In this document: positions 42,057-51,453 of the stretch, piece after piece
Numbering within the stretch: position 1 is the first letter of the stretch
How the letters are laid out: every line of letters begins with the position of its first letter
Assembly (NCBI RefSeq): GCF_003060825.1
Contig: NZ_CP028922.1
Span: 3,744,001-3,808,000, forward strand
Source of the DNA: Paenibacillus sp. CAA11
GTDB taxonomy: Bacteria > Bacillota > Bacilli > Paenibacillales > Paenibacillaceae
Length of the DNA: 64,000 bases
Direction: 5' to 3'
Translations under genes and position numbers: made by a program
Notes under the pieces: generated by a model
Databases searched by the model: none
Told to the model about the DNA's origin: nothing
The model's input: only the letters and a program-made list of their open reading frames with translations

Positions 42057-42848
42057 TTAACGAATTTCAGAAGGGCTCTTGCCGGTATACTGCTTAAATT
42101 GCCGACTGAAGAAGAAGATATCGCGGTAACCAAGCGCGTCAGCAACCTCCGTTACATTCATGCCCTCATGAAGAAGCAGGTGCCGGGCACGATCAATCCG
42201 GCATTTAATAATATAAGATTGTACCGAGGAGCCCGTGATCTCTTTGAACTTAATGGAAAAATAACGTGGTGACAATCCTGCCCGCGTCGCAAGATCCTTG
42301 GTTCGATGAGGAAGACCCGGATGCTGCAGCACATAATTGGCCACCTCCTGAATGACCTCAGCCAGCTGGTTCGTAGCTTTCGGTTCGATGAGCTGTTCCT
42401 GCCGCTCCTCCCTTAAAAGATAGATCATCAGCTGCTTCAAAATTAAGCGTGCCTCTTCCTCTGCCCCGTATATCTCCTTATTTAGAGACAGACGCACATA
42501 GCGGGACAGCAAGTATTCGAAGTCCAGCGCATTTTCCAGCTTCCGGTATGAAGCGGGAAGCTCCGTAACGGGTACATTAACATCAAAATGAATATAGGTA
42601 AGCACAAGCGGCTTCTGAGGGTTATGGGTGGCACTTGTAAAATCACCGGGTCTGAATAAGAAGCAGCTTCCCTTGCCGACCTGTGTTGGGCGATCGTTCA
42701 ATACAACCGTACCTTCCCCGCTCCAAACATAGAAAAGGTCATAGTTCTCTAAAGGTTTTTCCCGCTTTTGCCATTTCCAGCCGGGCTCGCAGACGATTTT
42801 GGCGAAAGCCCGTTTTAGCACAAATGAAGACGGCGAAGCGTTCAACAT
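42057..42848 (-). CDS. AraC-family transcriptional regulator
   Basis: A 263-residue regulator with an N-terminal cupin-like sensor (about 30-110, GEGTVVLNDRPTQVGKGSCF, then FRPGDFTSATHNP) and a C-terminal double helix-turn-helix (about 165-263: LATRAGLSPRYFSIKFKEI, and VTEVADALGYRDIFFFSRQF with KQYTGKSPSEIR at the end). Such regulators usually respond to a sugar and act on a nearby operon, but no sugar-use genes adjoin it. ATG 42848 is preferred over 42869 because it follows GGGAGGA by 8 bases. Confidence 0.9.
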   Translation of the reverse strand: MLNASPSSFVLKRAFAKIVCEPGWKWQKREKPLENYDLFYVWSGEGTVVLNDRPTQVGKGSCFLFRPGDFTSATHNPQKPLVLTYIHFDVNVPVTELPASYRKLENALDFEYLLSRYVRLSLNKEIYGAEEEARLILKQLMIYLLREERQEQLIEPKATNQLAEVIQEVANYVLQHPGLPHRTKDLATRAGLSPRYFSIKFKEITGSSVQSYIIKCRIDRARHLLLHEGMNVTEVADALGYRDIFFFSRQFKQYTGKSPSEIR

Positions 42849-43027
42849 AAGGTCTTCCTCCCTGTACAAATATGCTTGTATTATACTATTTCAAGGCGAA
42901 GACAGAAAAGCGTCCTGGATCCGCTTGTTTTGATTCGTGACGTTTCGCTAAACAAGATGCTATAATGTTAGGCAGTAAATTCGGAAGTTATGCTTGAAAA
43001 TAACCGTGGTTGGAAGGATGGAAGCGA

Positions 43028-44326
43028 ATGAGTTCACTTGCGGAGCAGTTAAATGAGAAATTAAAAGCCAACAGTCCTGATGTTTATGAGATGCTGTCCA
43101 CACTTGGCCGGGAAATTTATTTCCCGAAAGAAGGGATATTGAGCCAATCGGCAGAGGCATCCAGCCATGCCAAGAAATACAACGCAACCATCGGAATTGC
43201 TACCGAGAATGGCGGTCCGATGCACTTGTCTGTGATTCAGGATACCTTGTCGGCCTATCAGCCCAAGGATTTGTATCCCTATGCTCCTCCTGCAGGAAAA
43301 CCTGAGCTTCGCAGCCTATGGCGCGAGAAAATGCTGAAGGAGAACCCTTCGCTTCAGGGCAAAGCAACGAGTCAGCCTATTGTCACCAATGCGCTAACCC
43401 ACGGGCTGAGCATCGTAGCCGATCTGTTCGTTGATGAAGGAGATGCCGTTATTTATCCGGACAAGAATTGGGAGAATTACGAGCTTACATTCGGAATTCG
43501 CCGTCATGCCGAGATTATTAATTACCCTCTGTTCACCGAGGAAATGACCTTTAACAGTGAGGGGCTCAGACAAGCCCTGCTGTCCCGTAAATCTCAAGGC
43601 AAGGCCATCGTCGTTCTGAATTTCCCTAACAACCCTACAGGCTATACACCGGGCGTCAAGGAAGGCGAAGAGATTGTAGCGGCCATTCACGAGGCTGCAG
43701 AAGCCGGAATTCGAGTAGTTGTCGTAACGGATGATGCTTATTTTGGATTGTTCTTTGAGGATTCTCTCCATGAATCGCTGTTCGGCAAACTCGCCAATCT
43801 TCATCCACGTATTCTGCCTATCAAAATAGACGGGGCGACTAAAGAAGAGTACGTCTGGGGATTCCGCGTAGGCTTCCTAACCTATGCGCTGGACGATGCG
43901 GAGGCGCTTGCTGCTCTGGAGCAAAAGACGCTCGGCATTATCCGCGCCACCATCTCAAGCGGCGCTCATCCTTCTCAGACCTTCGTGCTTGAAGCGCTCA
44001 AATCTCCGCAATTCGAAGCCCAGAAGGAAGAGAAATATGCGGTGATGAAAGGCAGAGCCAACAAAGTTAAAGCCCTACTCGACAGCGGAAAATATAGCGG
44101 AGTCTGGGAATACTACCCGTTCAATTCCGGCTACTTCATGTGCTTGAAGCTGAAGACGGTCAAGGCTGAAGCCTTGCGCCAGCATCTTCTTCATGAGTAT
44201 GGAGTCGGCACCATCGCTCTAGGCGATCATGACCTGCGCATAGCCTTCTCCTGCATTGCAGAAGAGAATCTCGAAGAATTGTACGACCTGATTTATCAAG
44301 GTGTTCTAGATCTTCAGAAAGCCTAA
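43028..44326 (+). CDS. Pyridoxal-phosphate-dependent aminotransferase (class I/II)
   Basis: A 432-residue fold-type I aminotransferase. It shows ATENGGPMHLSVIQD, PYAPPAGKPELRSLWREKM (the N-terminal substrate region), NALTHGLSIVADLFVDEGD, FPNNPTGYTPG with the PLP-binding Asn, VVVTDDAYFGLFF with the Asp, and DGATKEEYVWGFRVGF, where the Lys should form the Schiff base and the Arg binds phosphate. Amino-acid specificity is not evident. The ATG at 43028 has GGAAGG about 10 bases upstream. It is monocistronic with a terminator at 44389. Confidence 0.88.
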   Translation: MSSLAEQLNEKLKANSPDVYEMLSTLGREIYFPKEGILSQSAEASSHAKKYNATIGIATENGGPMHLSVIQDTLSAYQPKDLYPYAPPAGKPELRSLWREKMLKENPSLQGKATSQPIVTNALTHGLSIVADLFVDEGDAVIYPDKNWENYELTFGIRRHAEIINYPLFTEEMTFNSEGLRQALLSRKSQGKAIVVLNFPNNPTGYTPGVKEGEEIVAAIHEAAEAGIRVVVVTDDAYFGLFFEDSLHESLFGKLANLHPRILPIKIDGATKEEYVWGFRVGFLTYALDDAEALAALEQKTLGIIRATISSGAHPSQTFVLEALKSPQFEAQKEEKYAVMKGRANKVKALLDSGKYSGVWEYYPFNSGYFMCLKLKTVKAEALRQHLLHEYGVGTIALGDHDLRIAFSCIAEENLEELYDLIYQGVLDLQKA

Positions 44327-44388
44327 TTCTGAGCTTATGCATCATACTCTAGACGCCGAATTACCTAGCATCGCGCATGGCAAAGGGA

Positions 44389-44424
44389 AAGGGCCGGAAG
44401 CAAATCGCTTCCGGCCCTTCTTTA
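44389..44424. terminator. Bidirectional terminator
   Basis: Arms AAGGGCCGGAAGC / GCTTCCGGCCCTT with a 5-base loop lie between the convergent aminotransferase and ecsB genes, followed by CTTTAG on plus and CCCTTT on minus. Confidence 0.85.
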
Positions 44425-44449
44425 GATGGTGCAAGGTATAAAAAATGGC

Positions 44450-45664
44450 TTATTCGTCCTCTTCTTCCTTCCACTTGCGAAGGCGTGCACCATGCATGAA
44501 GAGACTCAGCAACAAACCCGCGGCAAGACTGCCTAGGGCCAGCGCTGGCTGATTGTAGGCAAGCACAACAATCGGAAGCCACAGAATAAAGGTGACCGAG
44601 AGCTGAACATTGCGTGCAAGCTTAACCGCAGCTCTTAAGCGAGACAGCGGGGGCAGCGGATAGAATGCTGCCGCTGGCGAATCGGCATGCAGCCTGTGCA
44701 AGGAAGACAGCTGTGCTCCAAGCAGGAACACAAAGAAGAGATAAATGCCCGCCCCCCACCAGCTCGTCGCATTCCACAGGATCAGCAGAATGCCCAGGAG
44801 GCTGAGCCGCACCGTAATGCCAAGCAGTTCACTGCGTATAAATGTCTTGATCAGTAAATATCCGAACGCATGGCTGGGTCCCCACGGAATTCGCTGGCCC
44901 ACACCTGACAGCCAGCGACGCCGGCTGATTTTCTGGCCTTCGGCCGGAATATCCACAAACCAGCCAAGGATCATAAGCACACGCGAAGCCTGTGTTTTCT
45001 CTACTGCAATAAGGGTATCCCAGGGAGTTCTATGTTTGGGAATGACCTTTAGAATAACAAGATAGGTAGCAAGGACCAGCAGAATAAAGATTAGGCTGCG
45101 CTCTGCCGGCTGCCACAGCCAGGCCGCAATCATCAGAAGGAGCAGCGCCCAACGAAGCAGGCGAAGGCCCTGTCTGGCCCGTATAGATACACTCCGCAGC
45201 TCCTGCCACCCTCCGTAGGAGGATATCAGCTTAAGAACAAGCAGCACTGCCGCTGTAGCAAGAAACGGTTTAGCGTCCAGCTCTGCACGTGTATACATCG
45301 GCCATGCGAGGAGGAGCAAAATATATAGTCCTATTAATTTATAAATTACACCGCTCTTAAAGGCCGGTTTGAAATATTCACGCATCCTCTGTTCCATCGG
45401 TAGCAGAAAGACGGTGTCTGCCGGCTGCAAATATGTACGGAAGCTGGCGGCAACCGTAAGAGGGGCCAGCAGGATCAGCATGATCAGCCTAATCGGAATT
45501 CCCTCCGGAATATTCCTGAGGAAGGATGTATACCAAGCGGAAAATGCGATGATAAGCCCTAAGAGAACTACGGCGACTCCGCTCTGCATCATGTAAGGGA
45601 AATAAGGGAGGACCTTGCCCCAGAAAGCGGTCTTTCTTCGGGCTTGCAGGGATCTCAATTCCAT
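44450..45664 (-). CDS. ecsB: ABC transporter permease EcsB
   Basis: A 404-residue polytopic membrane protein of the EcsB family. It shows multiple hydrophobic segments (VAVVLLGLIIAFSAWY, LLLLMIAAWLW, LGILLILWNATSWWGAGIYL) with a short charged C-terminus (KWKEEEDE). It begins 3 bases after the ecsA stop. In B. subtilis the EcsAB transporter affects protein secretion, competence, sporulation and intramembrane proteolysis; the substrate is thought to be peptide-like. No ecsC follows here. Confidence 0.88.
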   Translation of the reverse strand: MELRSLQARRKTAFWGKVLPYFPYMMQSGVAVVLLGLIIAFSAWYTSFLRNIPEGIPIRLIMLILLAPLTVAASFRTYLQPADTVFLLPMEQRMREYFKPAFKSGVIYKLIGLYILLLLAWPMYTRAELDAKPFLATAAVLLVLKLISSYGGWQELRSVSIRARQGLRLLRWALLLLMIAAWLWQPAERSLIFILLVLATYLVILKVIPKHRTPWDTLIAVEKTQASRVLMILGWFVDIPAEGQKISRRRWLSGVGQRIPWGPSHAFGYLLIKTFIRSELLGITVRLSLLGILLILWNATSWWGAGIYLFFVFLLGAQLSSLHRLHADSPAAAFYPLPPLSRLRAAVKLARNVQLSVTFILWLPIVVLAYNQPALALGSLAAGLLLSLFMHGARLRKWKEEEDE

Positions 45665-45667
45665 ACG

Positions 45668-46414
45668 CTACACTCCGTTCTTCACAAGCGCATAAAAGGT
45701 CTCCTCCAGTGAGGAGCCATCCGTTCCCGCCTGCATCGCCACTTCACTTAACGTCCCCTGCGCGATAACACTCCCTTGGTGAAGCACTATAAACCGGTCA
45801 CAATAATTCTCAATGGTAGACAAAATATGAGAGCTAAGCAGAATGGACGCCCCCTCCCGCTTCGTCTCCAGCATAAAATCAAGCAGGGAGCGAATGCCCA
45901 GCGGATCCAGCCCCAGAAACGGCTCATCAATAATATAGAGGGGAGGATGCGCCAGGAATGCGCTCATAATCATGACTTTTTGCTTCATCCCTTTGGACAA
46001 ATGCATCGACAAGCTATCCGCTTTATTCTGCATATGAAATAGATCCAGCAGACGCTCTGAGCGCCGCTCATAATCGGATGGGTCAACTCCATAGGCTCTG
46101 GCGGTAAACTCCAGATGCTCTCTAACCGTGAGCTCCTCATACAGCAGCGGCGATTCCGGCACAAAAGCCAGCGAGGATTGATAGCCTTCAGCTCCCTCCT
46201 CGCGAGTCTTCCCCTGAACGCGGACACTGCCCTGCTGGGGAAGCATCAGACCCAGGATATGCTTCATCGTCGTGCTCTTTCCCGCACCGTTGAGGCCGAT
46301 TAACCCGATCATCTCACCTGGGTTCACATGGAATGAAATATCATGCAGCACCGGCTTACCCAGGCTGTAGCCGCCGCTTAAATGGTCCACCTGCAATATG
46401 GGCTGTTGCGACAA
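45668..46414 (-). CDS. ecsA: ABC transporter ATPase EcsA
   Basis: A 248-residue ATP-binding subunit with Walker A GLNGAGKSTTMKHI, Q-loop in LAFVPESPLLYEELTV, signature HLSKGMKQKVMIM and Walker B YIIDEPFLGLDPLG. These forms are characteristic of EcsA. The TTG start follows GGGAGGG by 8 bases. It pairs with EcsB in a two-gene operon 38 bases after the helicase-gene stop, with no clear terminator between. Confidence 0.92.
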   Translation of the reverse strand: MSQQPILQVDHLSGGYSLGKPVLHDISFHVNPGEMIGLIGLNGAGKSTTMKHILGLMLPQQGSVRVQGKTREEGAEGYQSSLAFVPESPLLYEELTVREHLEFTARAYGVDPSDYERRSERLLDLFHMQNKADSLSMHLSKGMKQKVMIMSAFLAHPPLYIIDEPFLGLDPLGIRSLLDFMLETKREGASILLSSHILSTIENYCDRFIVLHQGSVIAQGTLSEVAMQAGTDGSSLEETFYALVKNGV

Positions 46415-46451
46415 AACTTAATCCCTCCCTACAGACCCAATTCGGTCTGTC

Positions 46452-47810
46452 CTATTCTTCGGCTCCTTCAGGACGAGCCGCTTTATTCTTCAGCCACTTC
46501 GGTGCCCCTTTATTCTTGCGGTCCTTGTGCCGATCTTCCTTACGGGCGGCCGCAGGTGAGGATTCACGAGCCACCTTGGCTGATTTCCGCGAAGCGGATG
46601 GAGAAGGAGCCGAGCTTTTTGCAGAGCGAGGTCCTTTGCCATTCACTGTTCGCGGTGCATGCTCCCGCTCTTCTCTTGGAACGATAATCTTCCCGCCGGA
46701 CAGCACCCGATGCCCGAATTCAATACCGAGCGCTCTGGAGAATTTACGGATAATAAACAGCTCCCGGGGGTTGACGATGCTTACCGCCACACCCTTCCGT
46801 CCCATGCGGCCCGTCCGGCCGGCACGGTGAACATAATGTTCCGCATCCATCGGTGGGTCCAGGTTGACCACAAGGGTCAAGCCTTCAATATCCAGTCCTC
46901 TTGCCGCTACATCACTAGCGACCAGCACCCGGTACTCCCCTTCGCGGAAGCGGCGGAGCACAAGGCTTCGTGTGGTCTTGTCCGCATCACCATACAGAGC
47001 ACCGGCAGAGAGCCCTACATAATTCATTTTCGCCTCAACCTCGCCGATATCCTCCGTGTTATTCACGAAAACGAGCACTTTCTGAGCATCATAAGTCCGG
47101 ATAATCCGGCGCAGCTGATCGATCTTATCCCGCTGCTCGCAAATGAAATACAGATGCTCCAAGCTCTCGGAGGTGCGCTGCTCCGGCTTGATGCCGACCT
47201 CGACTGGATCGCGCATCTCACGTCCAGCCAGCTCACGAATCTCAGGTGTCACGGTCGCTGACAAGAACAGCAGCTGACGGTCCCGCAGCGTCCCCTTCAA
47301 GATCTGCTCGACGTCACCTGATCCGCCCAGCTGAAACAGCTGGTCTACTTCGTCAATAACGACCAGCTTCACCGTATGCAGCTTCAGCTTCCGCAGGGCA
47401 AGAAGCTCTCGAACTCGTCCAGGTGTACCCACAACCAGCTGCGGATGCTTACGCAGACGCTCCACCTGACGACCGATCGCAGCTCCCCCAATTAGGGCCT
47501 GCACCTCGATCTCCCGATTCTCGCCATACCGCTGGCTTTCATGCAGAATCTGCATAGCCAGCTCCTGCGTCGGCGCCAGAATTAGAACTTGGGTTGTTCT
47601 CGAAGCTGGATCAATCTTCTGCAGCGCCGGCAGAAGATAAGCCAGCGTCTTCCCCGTTCCTGTCTGGGATTCAGCCAGCACATCTCTTCCAGCAAGTACA
47701 GCAGGAATCGTCTCCGCCTGAACCGGCGAAGGCGCAGTGATCTCATATTCGGCGAGCTTAGCTGTTAAGGCCTCTTCTACGCCCAAATCGGTAAACGTGT
47801 GATTCATCAT
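46452..47810 (-). CDS. DEAD-box RNA helicase with DEVD motif II
   Basis: A 452-residue superfamily 2 helicase. It has the Q-motif region (SPVQAETIP), motif I SQTGTGKT, Ia LAPTQELAMQI, TPGRVRELL, motif II DEVD instead of DEAD, motif III SATV, motif V ASDVAARGLDIEGL and motif VI HRAGRTGRMG. After residue 380 comes a Ser/Lys/Arg-rich tail (RKEDRHKDRKNKGAPKWLKN) likely to bind RNA. It resembles B. subtilis YfmL, which helps 50S ribosome assembly. The start follows AAAGGATGG by 6 bases. Confidence 0.9.
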   Translation of the reverse strand: MMNHTFTDLGVEEALTAKLAEYEITAPSPVQAETIPAVLAGRDVLAESQTGTGKTLAYLLPALQKIDPASRTTQVLILAPTQELAMQILHESQRYGENREIEVQALIGGAAIGRQVERLRKHPQLVVGTPGRVRELLALRKLKLHTVKLVVIDEVDQLFQLGGSGDVEQILKGTLRDRQLLFLSATVTPEIRELAGREMRDPVEVGIKPEQRTSESLEHLYFICEQRDKIDQLRRIIRTYDAQKVLVFVNNTEDIGEVEAKMNYVGLSAGALYGDADKTTRSLVLRRFREGEYRVLVASDVAARGLDIEGLTLVVNLDPPMDAEHYVHRAGRTGRMGRKGVAVSIVNPRELFIIRKFSRALGIEFGHRVLSGGKIIVPREEREHAPRTVNGKGPRSAKSSAPSPSASRKSAKVARESSPAAARKEDRHKDRKNKGAPKWLKNKAARPEGAEE

Positions 47811-47902
47811 TTAGTCCATCCTTTGTCCATGAAGTCATTATTGTCATTATATGCGATTATTGTGGTTCCCACCAAATCCGGGTTCTCTTCCGTCTTACGA
47901 AT

Positions 47903-47943
47903 AAACAAAAGCGCCTCCTCATCCAAGTGATTTCGGAGACGCT
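47903..47943 (-). terminator. Terminator of the yqjQ-like gene
   Basis: Minus-strand stem AGCGTCTCC / GGAGGCGCT (one mismatch) with a 16-base loop and TTTTGTTT after it. The hairpin begins 5 bases after the stop. Confidence 0.7.
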
Positions 47944-47948
47944 CCTCT

Positions 47949-48722
47949 TTACTTCTTATTGATGAATTTATAGGTCAGTTTGTCCGCCAGGCGGGGCACC
48001 AGTTGATATAGCCGGGTTCCAAATCCAGCAATCCACGGCAAATCAACTTCCGCCTTCCTTCGTTCAATCACCTTAACGATGGCCTTCGATACTCTCTGGG
48101 GCTTCATCATCATCCAGCCGACGTTCTTGACATAGTCCCCTCCGGGATCCGCTAAAGTAAAGAACGGTGTATCAATCGGCCCTGGATTCACAGCAGATAT
48201 GACAATTCCTGTCCCTCTGACCTCTTGCCTAAGAGCATTTGTGAATCCCAACACTGCATGCTTGGTTGCTGAGTAAGCCGTTGACTTGGCTGTAGCCAGC
48301 TTGCCGGCCATGGAGGCTACGTTCACGATCTGTCCCCCGCCCTGCTCAAGCATTCGAGGCAGCACCGCACGAGTGCAGCGCACAATCCCCAGATAATTAA
48401 CGTTCATCATGTCTTCAAATTCAGAGACGGTTGTGTCTACAAACCGCTCGAACCTGCCGTATCCCGCATTGTTTAATAGACAGTCAATCCGGGGATTGGA
48501 GGCCCATATCTGTTCAAAAGCATGACCTACCGAAGCATCGCTGCCGACATCCAGCTCTATAATCTCATAAGGGCCCTTTAAGGTCCGGCCCACCGCCTCA
48601 AGCTTGTCCAAGGAACGTGCTGCCAAAATGACCTTAGCTCCCTGTTCCGATAGAAGTCTTGCCGTCTCTGCACCAATGCCGCTCGAAGCTCCGGTAATGA
48701 CAATCACCTGGTTCTTCAACAT
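47949..48722 (-). CDS. Short-chain dehydrogenase, YqjQ-like
   Basis: A 257-residue classical SDR with TGASSGIGAETARLL for cofactor binding, NNAGYG, catalytic Ser in VNVASMAGKLA and YSATKHAVLGF with Tyr and Lys, then NPGPIDTPF. The C-terminal extension has IAGFGTRLYQLVPRLADKL, possibly membrane-associated. Length and sequence pattern match B. subtilis YqjQ. The substrate is unknown. It is monocistronic. Confidence 0.88.
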   Translation of the reverse strand: MLKNQVIVITGASSGIGAETARLLSEQGAKVILAARSLDKLEAVGRTLKGPYEIIELDVGSDASVGHAFEQIWASNPRIDCLLNNAGYGRFERFVDTTVSEFEDMMNVNYLGIVRCTRAVLPRMLEQGGGQIVNVASMAGKLATAKSTAYSATKHAVLGFTNALRQEVRGTGIVISAVNPGPIDTPFFTLADPGGDYVKNVGWMMMKPQRVSKAIVKVIERRKAEVDLPWIAGFGTRLYQLVPRLADKLTYKFINKK

Positions 48723-48814
48723 CAGATCTTCGCACCTTTCTGCTATGTCGGCGTACCGATTGTGACCGAAGAAGCCCCCTCGCTTCCTATCCGGTACTAC
48801 CCTGCAGTTCTATT

Positions 48815-49267
48815 TTACGAGATCATCACCTGAATATCCAGCTCGCCAATACCGTCCATAACAAGGGGAATGCACAAGGCCATACGCGGCAGTTCTGTTA
48901 CTTCCGATTTCATCACTTTTGGTGGAGTAATATCCACTGCAAAGCCCTGAGAGGAGAGAATCGTGCTGGCATTGCCGCTGATCATGTTGCCAAGCTCCGA
49001 AATCGCGCTCTTCCCCATCTCATCCATCTCGGTCAAAACAAATCCGCCCATCATCAGGGACACGATTCGCAAAGCGACGTCCTCCTGCAGTCCAAAGACT
49101 ACATTACCGCTCAGCTGTCCTGTCATGCCGACCTGGATCCAAATATGATTATCGATATGTGCGACCTCTTTGACGCCAAGGTTGCCTGTGGACGGCGAAA
49201 TCTGTATGACTTGTTCTATAACGAGCCTAGCGGATTCCAAAAAAGGATTAATCACTTCTGCTTTCAC
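48815..49267 (-). CDS. cheX: CheX-family chemotaxis phosphatase
   Basis: A 150-residue protein of the CheC/CheX/FliY type, which dephosphorylates CheY-P. It has a single E-x2-N active site in SAISELGNMISGNAST (Glu and Asn), as expected for CheX; the second half ends in GIGELDIQVMI. It is isolated from other chemotaxis genes. The GTG start lies 9 bases after AAAGGGGC. A TATAAT hexamer at 49334-49339 on the minus strand may be its -10 element, but the -35 is poor. Confidence 0.88.
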   Translation of the reverse strand: MKAEVINPFLESARLVIEQVIQISPSTGNLGVKEVAHIDNHIWIQVGMTGQLSGNVVFGLQEDVALRIVSLMMGGFVLTEMDEMGKSAISELGNMISGNASTILSSQGFAVDITPPKVMKSEVTELPRMALCIPLVMDGIGELDIQVMIS

Positions 49268-49547
49268 TATATGCGCCCCTTTACTCTGGGAAGTAGGTTG
49301 TTCGAATCAAAAGTCCCGTTATTTGTTACATCGATTATACTTTATTCCTAGAAATAAATCATTAATATTCCAAAATTTCTATGAAATAAGACCCTTTTTG
49401 TCGATAAATGTCTAATTCAGCATTCTTTAGAACTATTTGCAGACTCCTCGTCATGCCGTTGCTAGGCCCAAACGTTTCCCCTATAATAAATGAAAACCAT
49501 GCATTCGGAAAGATAAAACAGCCATTATATATTAAGGGAGGGATTCT

Positions 49548-50450
49548 GTGAACATCAGTCAATTAGAGACACTAATCACCATCTCCAAGACCAGAAGCTT
49601 TCGTAAGGCCGGCGAGCTGCTTAACTTAACTCAGCCAGCCGTGTCCGCCCAGATTAAGAGTCTTGAGGACGAATTCAAAGCTGTGTTGGTGGACCGTAAT
49701 CAACCAGTAACCTTAACAGACCGGGGACAGGTATTTTTGGAGCAGGCAGAACGCATTTTGGATATTGTCGAAGAATTGAAGCAAAAATTATCTGATATGG
49801 AGCAGACCCCTCAAGGACACATCGTGCTGGGAACGACGACCTCCATTGCGATTCAGATTCTGCCGCGCATTCTTTCTTATTTCCAGGATCAATTCCCGTT
49901 GATTAAGACAACGATTCAATCCATGCCCTCCTCCCAGATCTACCAGAATGTAGAGCAGGGTCTAGTGGATATTGGGATCGGCTATCTCATTGAACGAAAT
50001 CCGCAGATTCATGCCTCGGTGCTTTACTATGACACCTTTGAGGTTGTGGTCTCTCCCCTTCACCCTCTCGCTAAAGAGAAGCATCCAAACCTTGGAATGC
50101 TGAAGGATGTTCCGCTGATTCTGCTCTCTCCAGATACAGTTGGACGCCGATTTGTTGAGGATGTATTCCGCGAGAACCAGATGGAACCGCATGTTGTCAT
50201 GGAATTGTCCAGCAGCGAGGAGGTTAAGCGTATGGTTGAGATCAACCTCGGGGCCGCTATTATTTCCAAACAGTCTATCACCCGTGAGCTTCGTCAAGGT
50301 ACACTGCAAATTGTGCCAATTGAGGAGCTTGAGGTTACACATCCTGTTGGAGTGATCTACAAATCGAGCCGCTACATCAACTCGGCTATGCAGCAGTTCC
50401 TTGGCGATCTCAAAGGAATGCCCGAGACCAACTTCACCAGCTCGGAATAA
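49548..50450 (+). CDS. LysR-family transcriptional regulator
   Basis: A 300-residue regulator with the N-terminal winged HTH (ISQLETLITISKTRSFRKAG, LTQPAVSAQIKSLEDEF, residues 1-60) and a periplasmic-binding-like effector domain (about 90-295). The GTG start follows GGGAGGG by 6 bases. It lies 31 bases upstream of the hisK-like gene on the same strand and may be read with it. The effector is unknown. Confidence 0.9.
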   Translation: MNISQLETLITISKTRSFRKAGELLNLTQPAVSAQIKSLEDEFKAVLVDRNQPVTLTDRGQVFLEQAERILDIVEELKQKLSDMEQTPQGHIVLGTTTSIAIQILPRILSYFQDQFPLIKTTIQSMPSSQIYQNVEQGLVDIGIGYLIERNPQIHASVLYYDTFEVVVSPLHPLAKEKHPNLGMLKDVPLILLSPDTVGRRFVEDVFRENQMEPHVVMELSSSEEVKRMVEINLGAAIISKQSITRELRQGTLQIVPIEELEVTHPVGVIYKSSRYINSAMQQFLGDLKGMPETNFTSSE

Positions 50451-50481
50451 TTTTGACAGACCACCGGAAGGAGCCATCATC

Positions 50482-51297
50482 ATGAAATTCGATCTCCATA
50501 CTCACCACTATCGCTGCGGGCATGCTGACGGAGATATCAGGGACTATGTTGAGGCAGGCATCGCCGCCGGTCTCAAAGTGATCGGGATTAGCGATCATAC
50601 TCCGTACTTTGGCAGCCCGGAAGAACAGCCCTTTCCACGGATCGCTATGGCCAAACGAGAACTGGCCCATTATGTCGAAGAGGTGCTCCGGCTTAAAGCG
50701 GAGTACGCCGGTAAAATCGATGTCCTGCTTGGCATTGAATCGGATTTTTTTCCAGAGCATATTGAAGTCTACCGGAAGACATTAGCAAAGTATCCATTTG
50801 ATTATATTATCGGCTCCGTACACAGCACTTATAATACCAGCATTTTTAACAAGAACCGCTGGAAGGGGCTAAGTCCCGAGGAGCATATTGTCCAAAAGGA
50901 AACCTATTATGACTATATCCGCCAATCCGCACGCAGCGGTATGTTTCAAATTCTGGGACATATAGATGCTATGAAAGGCAACTATCCTGCCTTCTCCGAT
51001 ATCCCTGCCGCGAAGGCCATTGACGACACTCTCCAGACCATTGCAGAGCATGGCGTCTCCATTGAGATCAATACGTCCGGCAAGACGAAGCTGAGCGGCG
51101 GCTGGTACCCTGCGGATGATATCCTTGAGCGGGCACTGCATTACGGAGTCGAGGTTACCTTTGGCTCCGATGCGCACAAGCCCTCACGAGTTGGGGATGA
51201 GTGGGATCAGGTTGCCGCCAGGTTATATGATATTGGCTATAGAAGCTGGGTATATTACAAAAATAAACAGAAGCAAACCGTGCCACTGGAGACTTGA
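50482..51297 (+). CDS. hisK: Histidinol-phosphatase, PHP family (HisK/HisJ)
   Basis: A 271-residue metal-dependent phosphatase that dephosphorylates L-histidinol phosphate. It has the PHP motif LHTHHYRCGHADG, SDHTPYFG, GIESDFFPEH, DYIIGSVHS, GHIDAMK and GSDAHKPSRVGD, which carry the metal ligands in family order. ATG 50482 follows GGAAGGAG by 8 bases; an upstream in-frame extension overlaps the LysR gene and lacks a site. As in Bacillus, it stands apart from the other his genes. Confidence 0.9.
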   Translation: MKFDLHTHHYRCGHADGDIRDYVEAGIAAGLKVIGISDHTPYFGSPEEQPFPRIAMAKRELAHYVEEVLRLKAEYAGKIDVLLGIESDFFPEHIEVYRKTLAKYPFDYIIGSVHSTYNTSIFNKNRWKGLSPEEHIVQKETYYDYIRQSARSGMFQILGHIDAMKGNYPAFSDIPAAKAIDDTLQTIAEHGVSIEINTSGKTKLSGGWYPADDILERALHYGVEVTFGSDAHKPSRVGDEWDQVAARLYDIGYRSWVYYKNKQKQTVPLET

Positions 51298-51339
51298 GTT
51301 CCAGCGGCTCTTTTTTTACGCTTGGGCGGCCAGGTAAGC

Positions 51340-51374
51340 AAAAAAAGGGAACCCGAGCCATTTCGCCGAGTTCC
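51340..51374 (-). terminator. Terminator of the GNAT gene
   Basis: Minus-strand stem GGAACTCG / CGGGTTCC (one G-T pair), 11-base loop, then CTTTTTTT. It lies 80 bases after the stop of the GNAT gene. The plus strand has a separate CTTTTTTT just after hisK. Confidence 0.75.
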
Positions 51375-51453
51375 AATCAGAAGATATATATTCAAAAGGG
51401 GGTCATGTATGTATAATAACCCGTTTCTGTTAGAGCTAAATCACAGTAATATT

